NCBI GenBank assembly: GCA_016462375.1
Contig: JAEMTJ010000003.1
Coordinates: 31,766-43,274, forward strand
DNA length: 11,509 nt
From: Rhodoluna sp.
Lineage (GTDB): Bacteria > Actinomycetota > Actinomycetes > Actinomycetales > Microbacteriaceae
Direction of reading: 5' to 3'
In this document: piece by piece, positions 1 through 6,517 of the stretch
Position numbering within the stretch: position 1 is the stretch's first letter
Layout of the letters: every line of letters starts with the position of its first letter
Notes under the pieces: model-generated
What the model saw: the letters and a program-made list of their open reading frames with translations, nothing else
Told to the model about the DNA's origin: nothing
Database searches by the model: none
Translations under genes and position numbers: made by a program

Positions 1-658
1 AATCAGCACTATCGGTTAGTGCATTACCAACAGTTGCACCGTCTCCTGCCACTACTGTCCAAAGAGCCGGATCTAATCCAGCGCGAATTGCCAGATGTCT
101 TGCGAAAAGGGCAGTCAGTGTTGTCTGGTTATCTGATTTTTGGACTACGGCATTACCTGCCATCAGAGCAGGTAGTACATCTAATAAACACAGAGCAAGT
201 GGATAATTCCAAGGTGTAATGACGCCAACAACGCCAACCGGAATGTGATTTACCCAAGTTTTAGTAAGCACTGGAACACCGGCAACAGTCTTACTTGATT
301 TGAGTGCTTTTGGCCCTACCTTGGCGTAATAACGTGCTGCACCTAAACCACCGGCTACTTCTTCAAAAGCATGTGCTCTGGCTTTACCGGTTTCTAGTTG
401 GACAATGTCCATCAACTTGTCTTGCTCTTCGAGGATTAGATCGTGCAATGCATAGAGCCAAGCTGCTCGCTTTTTGGCAGGAGTTTGTGCCCAAGCTGGC
501 TGAGCTAGACGGGAAGCGCGGACAGCATCGGATACCTGCTCTGCAGATTGCTGAGGCAGTTCATAGATAGTGTTGCCAGTCTTTGGGTTGATAACTGCAA
601 AGTTGGCGGCAGTAAGCCCTAGATGTTTGATCAGATTTGCAATCGAGGTATCGCTCAT
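1..658 (-). CDS. Aldehyde dehydrogenase, succinate-semialdehyde type (partial, N-terminal 219 codons)
   Basis: I translated this frame directly; it starts at ATG 656-658 and stays open to base 1, so the C-terminal half is outside the window. The product resembles NAD(P)-dependent aldehyde dehydrogenases that oxidise succinic semialdehyde to succinate (actinobacterial GabD2-like). The TPWN motif at residues 148-151 supplies the oxyanion-hole Asn (N151). Residues 171-176 (VVQKSD) carry the conserved cofactor-binding Lys (K174). The early coiled stretch, residues 60-95, contains the LETGK block usual in this family. The catalytic Glu and Cys lie beyond the window edge, so activity cannot be judged. 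GAGG sits only 2 bases before the ATG, which is unusually close, but no better in-frame start is visible. It lies 22 bases after the mrp stop on the same strand, so it is probably the last gene seen of that operon. Family is secure; the exact substrate is inferred. Confidence 0.9.
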   Translation of the reverse strand, partial: MSDTSIANLIKHLGLTAANFAVINPKTGNTIYELPQQSAEQVSDAVRASRLAQPAWAQTPAKKRAAWLYALHDLILEEQDKLMDIVQLETGKARAHAFEEVAGGLGAARYYAKVGPKALKSSKTVAGVPVLTKTWVNHIPVGVVGVITPWNYPLALCLLDVLPALMAGNAVVQKSDNQTTLTALFARHLAIRAGLDPALWTVVAGDGATVGNALTDSAD

Positions 659-680
659 AGCCTCAAGTTTAGGCGGAAGG

Positions 681-1796
681 CTAACTAAGTTTGACGTTCA
701 AAGTTCTTGAAGTCATAGGCAACTTGTCTTTAGCGATAGCAACTGCTAGAGCGCTTATCGCCTGGGAGGCAGGGTCGGTTGTATTGCTTAGGACTAATGG
801 CATGCCCGCATCGCTGGCTGCACTAAGAGCAGGGCTAATTGGGATTTGAGCAAGCAGAGGGATAGCTGTTCCGGTTCTTTCAGAGAGTGATCTGGCAACT
901 TCTAGGCCACCACCTGAGCCATAGATTTCCAGTTTCTTTCCGACTGCGTCAAGTAGATAGCTTGAGTTTTCCACAACGCCAAATATTTCTTGACCTGTCT
1001 TTAGTCCTGCGGAACCTGAGCGTTCAGCAACTATTGCAGCTGACATTTGAGGAGTTGTAATGACTATTGATTTAGCGGTTGGCAATAGTTGACCGACTGA
1101 GATTGCAACGTCCCCTGTGCCAGGGGGCATATCTATCAGGAGGAAATCTAGTGAACCCCAGTAGACATCGGTAAGGAATTGCTCAATGGCTTTATGCAAC
1201 ATCGGTCCTCGCCATGCAACTGGTTCATTACTAGGTAAGAACATTCCGATTGAGATTACCTTTACTCCGTGAATCACTGGCGGCAGAATCATGTCATCTA
1301 GACGAGTCGGTTTCGCAGTGAGTCCTAGCTGACCAGGGATACTAAAGCCGAAGATGTCAGCATCGATAAGTCCAACTTCATAACCTTGGCTCGCTAATGC
1401 AACGGCAACATTTGCAGTAACAGTACTTTTACCAACACCACCTTTGCCGGAACCAAACAGAAAAATTCTGGTTGATGTTCCAGCCGTGAAAGGGTTGGAT
1501 TTAGGTTCTAGAGACCCGCGCAGTTGGGCCTTTAGTTCATTTAGCTCATCCGCGGTCATGACTTGCATTTGGACTGTAACTACATCACCGAATTCTGCAA
1601 TTAAGACTTTTGAAACGTTTGTTTCAATTTGTTCGGCTGCGGGGCAGTGGCTAACAGTTAGCTTGATGGCAACTGAGATTCCTGAACTTGTTTCTGCAAT
1701 CTCACCAACCATCCCAAGCTCGGTAATTGGTCTTCTGAGTTCTGGATCGATTACCTGGCTAAGTGTTTTGATAACTCTGGAATTGATTTCGCTCAT
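681..1796 (-). CDS. mrp: Mrp/NBP35-type P-loop ATPase (ApbC-like iron-sulfur carrier family)
   Basis: A 371-residue cytoplasmic ATPase of the Mrp/ApbC family, whose members assemble or carry iron-sulfur clusters. Domains: an N-terminal MIP18/DUF59 domain (about residues 5-85, with DPELRRPI and the family Cys, C51), then the MinD-like NTPase. Visible motifs are the deviant Walker A GSGKGGVGKST (115-125), DAD (145-147), the switch II block IDMPPGTGD (221-229) and ENSSY (276-280). Odd point: after ENSSY, where ApbC-type proteins carry a CxxC cluster-binding pair, this protein has none, and C51 is its only cysteine. I recall the same lack in mycobacterial Mrp, so it may be lineage-wide. Its ATG overlaps the stop of the upstream DUF1003 gene as ATGA, implying translational coupling. 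Family identification is very secure; a cluster-carrier role is less so. Confidence 0.95.
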   Translation of the reverse strand: MSEINSRVIKTLSQVIDPELRRPITELGMVGEIAETSSGISVAIKLTVSHCPAAEQIETNVSKVLIAEFGDVVTVQMQVMTADELNELKAQLRGSLEPKSNPFTAGTSTRIFLFGSGKGGVGKSTVTANVAVALASQGYEVGLIDADIFGFSIPGQLGLTAKPTRLDDMILPPVIHGVKVISIGMFLPSNEPVAWRGPMLHKAIEQFLTDVYWGSLDFLLIDMPPGTGDVAISVGQLLPTAKSIVITTPQMSAAIVAERSGSAGLKTGQEIFGVVENSSYLLDAVGKKLEIYGSGGGLEVARSLSERTGTAIPLLAQIPISPALSAASDAGMPLVLSNTTDPASQAISALAVAIAKDKLPMTSRTLNVKLS

Positions 1797-2308
1797 TCAG
1801 TTTTAGAGCTAGGTTTTTCCTGAGCCTTAAGTTCAGCTAGCAACTCTTCAAGCATCTCTCTAAGTTCATCTTTGACGAATTCTTTAGTGGCAACTTCTTT
1901 CATTGCTAAACGAAGAGCAACGACTTCTCGAGCCAAGTATTCCGTGTCAGCAAGGTTACGCTCGGCACGCTGTCTGTCCTGCTCAGTTTTGACACGGTCA
2001 CGGTCATCTTGACGGTTCTGCGCTAAAAGAATCAGTGGAGCAGCATAGGAAGCTTGCAGCGAGAGTAGCAAAGTAAGCAAAGTGAAGTTAGTGGTCTTTG
2101 GGTCAAAGATTACTGATTCAGGTGCAATGGTGTTCCAGATGAGCCAAAGCGCACAGAACACTGTCAAGCCAATAAGGAAGCTTCCAGTTCCCAGTGCTCT
2201 AGCGAAAGTTTCTGAGGCGCGCCCGAATCTATCACGGTCAATTCGAGGAACCAGTGACTTGCGCTTACCTAGTAATGGTGTGTCAAGACGGTCGAGTGAT
2301 TTAGCCAT
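1793..2308 (-). CDS. DUF1003 family membrane protein
   Basis: A 171-residue DUF1003 protein of unknown biochemical role. It has a basic N-terminus (1-30), two predicted membrane helices (about 42-60 and 75-95), the family signature around the second helix (FDP at 68-70 and AQNRQDDRDR at 96-105), and a charged helical C-terminal tail (about 105-165) that looks able to form a coiled coil. I chose ATG 2308 because the relatives I know start close to the MAKSLDRLD sequence and GTGAG lies about 7 bases upstream. An in-frame ATG at 2326 would add six residues (MRVRSN) without clear support. The start lies inside the end of the upstream MgtE_N/CBS gene (stop at 2301-2303), and the stop overlaps the mrp ATG, so the gene is coupled on both sides. 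The pairing with a MgtE_N/CBS protein suggests a shared role in ion or envelope homeostasis, which is inference. Confidence 0.9.
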   Translation of the reverse strand: MAKSLDRLDTPLLGKRKSLVPRIDRDRFGRASETFARALGTGSFLIGLTVFCALWLIWNTIAPESVIFDPKTTNFTLLTLLLSLQASYAAPLILLAQNRQDDRDRVKTEQDRQRAERNLADTEYLAREVVALRLAMKEVATKEFVKDELREMLEELLAELKAQEKPSSKTE

Positions 2309-3551
2309 GTTTGATCTCACTCTCATCTTCGGTGCGCCAGTCTTCCGGCAATAGGTGGTCTAGCACGTCATCGACTGTGATAACACCAATTAGTCGGTGT
2401 TCTTTGTCGACGACAGGAAGGGCTACCAAGTTGTAGTTGGCAAGGGTTCGGTGAATCTTAGATATGTGAGTCTCAGCAGTTACTGGCTCAACATCAGTAT
2501 TTAGAAGTGCACCAAGACGCTCGTGCGGTGGATAGCGCAATAGCTTCTGGAAGTGAACCATACCCAGGTATCTACCTGTAGTTGTTTCATGCGGTGGCAA
2601 AGTAACAAAGATTGAAGCTGCTAGCGCAGGCGCTACATCTTTACGACGAATGAGCGCCATCGCTTCAGCAACGGTTGCATCTGCTGCACAGATAACTGGC
2701 TCAGTGGTCATAAGCCCTCCAGCGGTAAATTCACCGAATGACATCAGACGGCGAATATCAGCTGCTTCTTCTTCATCCATCAAATCAAGAATTGCTTTGG
2801 CACGATCTCCAGGTAGGTTCTGCATCAAGTCAGCAGCGTCATCAGGTTGCATCAAATCAAGAACTTCAGCGGCACGTTCGTCATCGAGGTCCTGAAGAAT
2901 TTCAATCTGCTCTTCTTCAGGAAGTTCCTCAAGCACATCCGCTAGACGCTCGTCATCGAGCTCCTCAGCAACTTCAATCATGCGTTCTTCAGGAAGATCC
3001 ATCAGAGCACTGGCAAGGTCAGCGGGGAGCATGTCTGAGTATGTTGCAATCAACTGTTCAGCGCTCTGAGATTCTTCCGAACGTTGTTCAGTGACATCGT
3101 TCCAGTCAACGAATAGGGTGGCTCCTCGACCGAAAGGGGTAGCGGAGGTTTTTGGGCGTCTGATGAACAGGTCTGAGACAATCCATTCCTTCTGGTTGTT
3201 TTGCTCGATTGCTAAATCTTCAATGGAAGCCTGACCGGAGGCATCCTTGAGGCTTACTTTTCTACCAAGCATTTCCGCAATAATTCGAACTTCTTGACCT
3301 CTTTGGGTAAAACGGCGCAGGTCAATGAGACCATTTGTGATTACCTGGCCAGGAGCGATAGCAGTGACTCTGGCGATAGGAACAAACACTCTTCTGCGGC
3401 CGGTGATCTCAATCAGCATGCCAGTGGTTCTTGGGGCACCCGAATTTCGGTATGCCACTAGAACGTCTATGACTTTTCCAACTCGATCACCGAGCGGGTC
3501 AAAGACGCCACAGCCCGCCAAACGGGCAACAAAAACTCTATTTGCACTCAC
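2301..3551 (-). CDS. PRC-barrel / MgtE N-terminal / CBS-pair protein without a transport domain
   Basis: A 416-residue soluble protein. Residues about 8-140 look like two PRC-barrel-type beta units. Residues 175-270 form the MgtE intracellular N-domain superhelix, here exactly four 24-residue repeats. Residues about 280-402 form two CBS motifs (TAGGLMTTEPV at 276-286; GVITVDDVLDHLL at 389-401). In true MgtE magnesium channels these domains gate a membrane pore. Here the protein stops just after the second CBS motif and has no membrane helix, so it cannot transport by itself. It may sense Mg2+ or adenine nucleotides for a partner, possibly the overlapping DUF1003 membrane protein; that is inference. 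The start is GTG at 3551. AAGG lies about 7 bases upstream, but a TAAGGT box six bases before the GTG also fits a leaderless start. First gene of the minus-strand run, divergent from the stress-17M-like gene. Confidence 0.93.
   Translation of the reverse strand: MSANRVFVARLAGCGVFDPLGDRVGKVIDVLVAYRNSGAPRTTGMLIEITGRRRVFVPIARVTAIAPGQVITNGLIDLRRFTQRGQEVRIIAEMLGRKVSLKDASGQASIEDLAIEQNNQKEWIVSDLFIRRPKTSATPFGRGATLFVDWNDVTEQRSEESQSAEQLIATYSDMLPADLASALMDLPEERMIEVAEELDDERLADVLEELPEEEQIEILQDLDDERAAEVLDLMQPDDAADLMQNLPGDRAKAILDLMDEEEAADIRRLMSFGEFTAGGLMTTEPVICAADATVAEAMALIRRKDVAPALAASIFVTLPPHETTTGRYLGMVHFQKLLRYPPHERLGALLNTDVEPVTAETHISKIHRTLANYNLVALPVVDKEHRLIGVITVDDVLDHLLPEDWRTEDESEIKHG
2742..3029 (-). repeat. 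Four tandem 24-codon repeats (MgtE_N superhelix)
   Basis: Residues 175-198, 199-222, 223-246 and 247-270 of the MgtE_N/CBS protein are four consecutive repeats of exactly 24 residues, with conserved DDER/PEER and VLD/ILD positions. The DNA keeps the 72-base period in places: catcaaatcaagaa occurs at 2778-2791 and 2850-2863, and a cg-t/c-tcgtcatcgag element occurs at 2875-2888 and 2947-2960. This is a protein-level repeat of the known superhelical fold, not a mobile or regulatory repeat. Confidence 0.85.
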
Positions 3552-3596
3552 CCCTTAACCTTAGACGAGGCTCCTTGACTCTGGCAGACTAGGCAG
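3552..3596. promoter_or_regulatory. 45-base divergent spacer with putative -10 for the MgtE_N/CBS gene
   Basis: This short spacer must serve two divergent genes. On the minus strand TAAGGT (3563 down to 3558) matches the actinobacterial TANNNT -10 pattern and is followed by exactly six bases before the GTG at 3551, so transcription could start at the first base of the gene. No convincing -35 is visible. On the plus strand I see no good -10; TTGACT at 3575-3580 is -35-like but has no partner before the ATG, so that promoter may lie elsewhere or be atypical. Confidence 0.3.
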
Positions 3597-4109
3597 ATGG
3601 CAAAAATTAATAACTCGCATCATCTAGCTGGCGTTGGTGGGGGCATGCCCAACGGGGCCACAGTTGCTGATTTCAGCACTTATCCCGAGGCAGTTGGCTA
3701 TGTTGAACGCATTCTGAGGGGTAATTTCCCAGCAACTTCAGTAGCAATCGTGGGAACTGGACTCAGCACAGTCGAACGAGTGAGAGCAAAAATCAACTAT
3801 GGCAAGGTGGCCATTAGCGGTGCAATGAATGGTTCTTGGCTAGGACTCTTTATTTACCTAATCTTTGGTTCATCTGGGCAAACCACAACTGAAACTGCAT
3901 CACCCATATTCTCACTGGGCTCAGCACTATTGATCGGTGCTGGAGTGGGCATGCTTTGGCAGGTAATTCGATTCAGCATGAACAAGGCAAAGCGCAGTTT
4001 CTCCAGCGCATCAACAGTTGTTGCTACGAGTTATGCGGTGCTTGTGCCGAGTGAACTAACCGGTGAAGCAAATCAAGCCTTTGTGAAAGGCGGAGAACTA
4101 GAAGCCTAA
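3597..4109 (+). CDS. General stress protein 17M-like membrane protein
   Basis: A 170-residue protein related to the general stress protein 17M-like domain. The N-terminal soluble part (about 20-68) has the pattern of this domain: TVADFSTYPEA, then VAIVGTGLSTVERV and INYGK. Two predicted membrane helices follow (about 72-92 and 105-126), then a short beta-rich end with YAVLVP (146-151). The biochemical role is not known; relatives are often called stress-induced. The ATG at 3597 has only a weak AGG three bases upstream. ATG 3645 (Met17, preceded by GGTGGGGG) is a reasonable alternative, because the conserved domain begins shortly after it. The gene is divergent from the MgtE_N/CBS gene, a pairing I recall from other actinobacteria. 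Its TAA overlaps the stop of the convergent aminopeptidase gene by 4 bases. Confidence 0.85.
   Translation: MAKINNSHHLAGVGGGMPNGATVADFSTYPEAVGYVERILRGNFPATSVAIVGTGLSTVERVRAKINYGKVAISGAMNGSWLGLFIYLIFGSSGQTTTETASPIFSLGSALLIGAGVGMLWQVIRFSMNKAKRSFSSASTVVATSYAVLVPSELTGEANQAFVKGGELEA
4106..4109. other. Convergent stop-codon overlap (CTAA)
   Basis: The four bases CTAA contain the TAA of the plus-strand stress-17M-like gene (4107-4109) and the TAG of minus-strand pepP (4108 down to 4106). No room exists for a terminator outside coding sequence, so the two transcripts must overlap or end inside each other's genes. Confidence 0.9.
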
Positions 4110-5518
4110 GCTTTTAGTTTTGCCATCCAGGCTTCAATTTCTTCTGGTTTTCTAGGAAGCTTTGCAGTTAGGTTTTGAACTCCAGTTCTGGTAACCAAAA
4201 CGTCATCTTCAATGCGAACACCAATGCCACGGAATTCCTTAGGGACCATAAGGTCATCTTTATGGAAGTAGAGACCTGGCTCAATGGTGAAGATCATTCC
4301 TTCTTCAAGCACATGATCGTGATACATCTCTCGTCTAGCTTGAGCACAGTCGTGCACATCTAAACCGAGGTGATGACCAGTGCCGTGAATCATCCAACGA
4401 CGGTGCCACTGGTTTTCAGGCTTTAGTGATTCTTCATAACCACCTTTATAGAAACCCCAGTCAGCAGTTTTCTGAGCGATAACCTTCATAGCAGTTTTGT
4501 GCATTTCAGAATAGGTAACACCTGGCTTTGCCATTGCAAATACTGCATCGGCAGCTTCTAACACTGCCATGTATATCTCTTTCTGAAGCTTAGAGAATTT
4601 GCCATTGATCGGAAGTGTCCTAGTCACATCTGCCGTATATAGTGATTCAACTTCAACACCTGCGTCAACAAGAATTAGTTCCCCCGGCTTTACCGGACCA
4701 TCGTTATCCACCCAGTGCAGGGTGCAAGCGTGGGAACCAGCGGCGGCAATAGTTCCATACCCTAGGTCGTAACCTTCGGCTCTAGCTTCTGCGTAGAAAG
4801 CGGCTTCAACAATTCGTTCGCCTCTGGGGTGCTTGGTCGCAGCTGAGAGATTCTTGACGATTGATTCAAAACCCTTAATGCTTGCAGCAACTGCTTTCTT
4901 CATCTCAGCAATTTCATAACTGTCTTTGATCAGCCTTAGTTCACTCACGAACTCAACAAGCTTGGTGCTCTTTTCTAAAGTTAGAACATTCTTCTTCTTA
5001 TGCTCCGCAAGATCAGCGTCAAGTTTGGAGAGTGATTTTGTTTGAATTCCTAGCAGAGCCGCAACTTGTTTCAGGTTTGGTCTAAAGCCAACCCAGAATT
5101 CACCGATCTGACTGTTGGAGAAAAACTCAGCACTCTTCTTGCCAGCGGACTCCCTGAAATACAAAACAGATTTCTGCTTCTTGCCCCTAGCGTCAATTAC
5201 CAATACAGAATCAGAGACTGTGCTTGAACCCCAACCCGTCAGATGAGCGAAAGCAGAGTTTGGACGGTAGCGGTAGAAGTCATCATTCGATCTGGCAAGT
5301 TCAGGACCGGCTGCGATTACGACTATCTTTCCCTGGAAAGCTTCAGCAACAGCATCTCTTCTGGCTGCAGCGAAAGGCGCAACCTTCGATTGCTTTGGCA
5401 AGGGAGTAGTGTCAATTGCCCAGTTAGTCCCGATGTATTTGACGAACTTATTTCCAGTTGGTCGGTGTGATCTTGCTGAACCTCGTTCAGCTAGTTTCTT
5501 AGCGGCATCTTTGCTCAT
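4106..5518 (-). CDS. pepP: Xaa-Pro aminopeptidase (aminopeptidase P, M24B family)
   Basis: A 470-residue cytoplasmic dinuclear metallopeptidase that releases N-terminal residues preceding proline. An N-terminal creatinase-like domain (about 45-190, including YRYRPNSAFAHLTG at 82-95) precedes the pita-bread catalytic domain (about 200-450). All five metal ligands are present: D285 (VDAG), D297 (TADVTR), H382 (HGTGHHLGLDVHD, 378-390), E413 (TIEPG) and E437 (RIEDD). The assisting histidines H378 and H389 are also present. A basic, low-complexity leader of about 40 residues precedes the fold, as in actinobacterial relatives. The start is ATG 5518. Only a weak purine stretch (AATAAAG) precedes it, and a small hairpin lies 12 bases upstream. 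It is divergent from the PHP gene and convergent with the stress-17M-like gene. Assignment is secure and the enzyme looks intact. Confidence 0.96.
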   Translation of the reverse strand: MSKDAAKKLAERGSARSHRPTGNKFVKYIGTNWAIDTTPLPKQSKVAPFAAARRDAVAEAFQGKIVVIAAGPELARSNDDFYRYRPNSAFAHLTGWGSSTVSDSVLVIDARGKKQKSVLYFRESAGKKSAEFFSNSQIGEFWVGFRPNLKQVAALLGIQTKSLSKLDADLAEHKKKNVLTLEKSTKLVEFVSELRLIKDSYEIAEMKKAVAASIKGFESIVKNLSAATKHPRGERIVEAAFYAEARAEGYDLGYGTIAAAGSHACTLHWVDNDGPVKPGELILVDAGVEVESLYTADVTRTLPINGKFSKLQKEIYMAVLEAADAVFAMAKPGVTYSEMHKTAMKVIAQKTADWGFYKGGYEESLKPENQWHRRWMIHGTGHHLGLDVHDCAQARREMYHDHVLEEGMIFTIEPGLYFHKDDLMVPKEFRGIGVRIEDDVLVTRTGVQNLTAKLPRKPEEIEAWMAKLKA

Positions 5519-5587
5519 GACTTTATTCTGCCACTTCTGGGTCAGTGGTTACTGATAACTTAAGAAAGTAAAGAGATTAGGGAACAC
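5519..5587. promoter_or_regulatory. Divergent spacer with a symmetric -10 candidate and a small inverted repeat
   Basis: TAACTTA at 5556-5562, followed by A5563, reads as a TANNNT -10 on both strands: TAACTT (5556-5561, plus) and TAAGTT (5563 down to 5558, minus). The predicted starts would give about a 20-base leader for the PHP gene, including AGGGA at 5579-5583, and about a 33-base leader for pepP. The pepP leader would contain an inverted repeat, CCACT 5531-5535 and AGTGG 5544-5548 with an 8-base loop. A second short inverted repeat, CAGT 5543-5546 with ACTG 5551-5554, overlaps it. No good -35 is visible on either strand. All of this is pattern-based. Confidence 0.3.
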
Positions 5588-6514
5588 ATGAAGATTGACC
5601 TGCACCTTCACTCCCACTTGTCAGATGGTGAGGACTCGGTTGCCACCTTGGTTTCGAAGATTAAGGCAGCCGAATTGGACATCTTTGCGCTAACTGACCA
5701 TGATCGAACAGATGGGTGGGCGGAAGCTGCCAAGTTAGCGCTTAATAATGGTTTGACGTTTATCCCCGGGGTTGAGATCACCACTGAAGGTAGAGCTCAG
5801 GACTCGAATGGAGTAATACACCCATTCGGTGTGCACCTGCTTGCCTATCTGCCTGATCCAAATAATACGGAATTACAGGGACTACTTGAATCAAATAGAA
5901 ATAGCCGAATCATCCGAACTAAGAAATTCGTAGACCGAATTCAAGTCGACATTCCAGAACTGACTTTTGAATTGGTCGAATCCATTGCTGAAGCTGGTTC
6001 AACATTGGGTAGACCTGATATCGCCAGGGCGTTAGTAAGGCTAGGGGTAGTGGCTAGTGTCGACGAGGCATTTAAGGGTAAAGATGAGCAGCTCGGAATT
6101 CTAAGCAAGCACAACCTAAAGTATTACGTGCCGAATAGTGCACCCTTTGTTTTAGATGTGATTGCCATTGTGCGAAAAGCGGGGGGAGTTCCTGTAATTG
6201 CGCACCCACTGGCCAGGACAGGCTCTGAGGACGAGCAACCAGATACTTTTCCCAGAGCAAATTTTATTGCGATGGTCGAAGCTGGATTACTGGGACTAGA
6301 AACAAGCCATTCAGAGGTCAAACCTAGTACCAAGATTATTTTGGATGAATTCGCAAAAGAGTTTGGTCTTATTACTACTGGGTCAAGCGACTATCACGGA
6401 CTAAAGACTAAAGAAAAAAATCCTTTGGGTCTTTTCATGACAGATCTAGAAATGCTAAAGAGAATTATCACTGCTGGAACAGGAACTGCTCCAACACTCT
6501 CCCACCCGCTTTAG
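5588..6514 (+). CDS. PHP-domain metal-dependent phosphoesterase (TrpH/YciV-like)
   Basis: A 308-residue polymerase-and-histidinol-phosphatase (PHP) domain protein, closest in build to the TrpH/YciV group, whose studied members hydrolyse 3'-phosphate nucleotides or trim RNA 5'-3' (RNase AM). The nine residues expected of a trinuclear PHP site are visible: H6, H8 and D13 (DLHLHSHLSDG), H38 (TDHD), E63 (GVE), H83, H206 (VIAHP), D268 and H270 (SSDYH). An inserted helical region occupies about 95-180. Odd point: the GRPH block common in this group reads GRPD (141-144), so the usual His is Asp; I do not count it among the metal ligands. ATG 5588 is preceded by AGGGA at a short spacing. The gene is divergent from pepP, and its TAG directly abuts the TAG of the convergent helicase. 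An RNA or nucleotide phosphatase role is inferred from family; the exact substrate is unknown. Confidence 0.9.
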   Translation: MKIDLHLHSHLSDGEDSVATLVSKIKAAELDIFALTDHDRTDGWAEAAKLALNNGLTFIPGVEITTEGRAQDSNGVIHPFGVHLLAYLPDPNNTELQGLLESNRNSRIIRTKKFVDRIQVDIPELTFELVESIAEAGSTLGRPDIARALVRLGVVASVDEAFKGKDEQLGILSKHNLKYYVPNSAPFVLDVIAIVRKAGGVPVIAHPLARTGSEDEQPDTFPRANFIAMVEAGLLGLETSHSEVKPSTKIILDEFAKEFGLITTGSSDYHGLKTKEKNPLGLFMTDLEMLKRIITAGTGTAPTLSHPL

Positions 6515-6517
6515 CTA
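6512..6517. other. Abutting convergent stops (TAGCTA)
   Basis: The plus-strand PHP stop TAG (6512-6514) is followed immediately by the minus-strand helicase stop (6517 down to 6515). The spacer is zero bases and no hairpin with a T-run is visible around it. Confidence 0.9.

Noticed and set aside
19..570. Two short plus-strand open frames at the left edge
   Set aside because: They are opposite a clear, uninterrupted aldehyde dehydrogenase frame that runs off the window.
1444..1806. 120-codon plus-strand open frame
   Set aside because: It lies antisense to the Mrp gene, has no family features and a low-complexity Ser-rich product; a shadow of mrp.
2650..3094. Plus-strand open frames of 81 and 118 codons rich in Ser, Gln and Leu
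   Set aside because: They mirror the four 24-codon repeats of the MgtE_N gene on the opposite strand, which explains both their length and their repetitive composition.
2301..3551. Magnesium channel MgtE
   Set aside because: The MgtE_N and CBS domains are present, but the protein ends before any membrane helix, so it is not a transporter.
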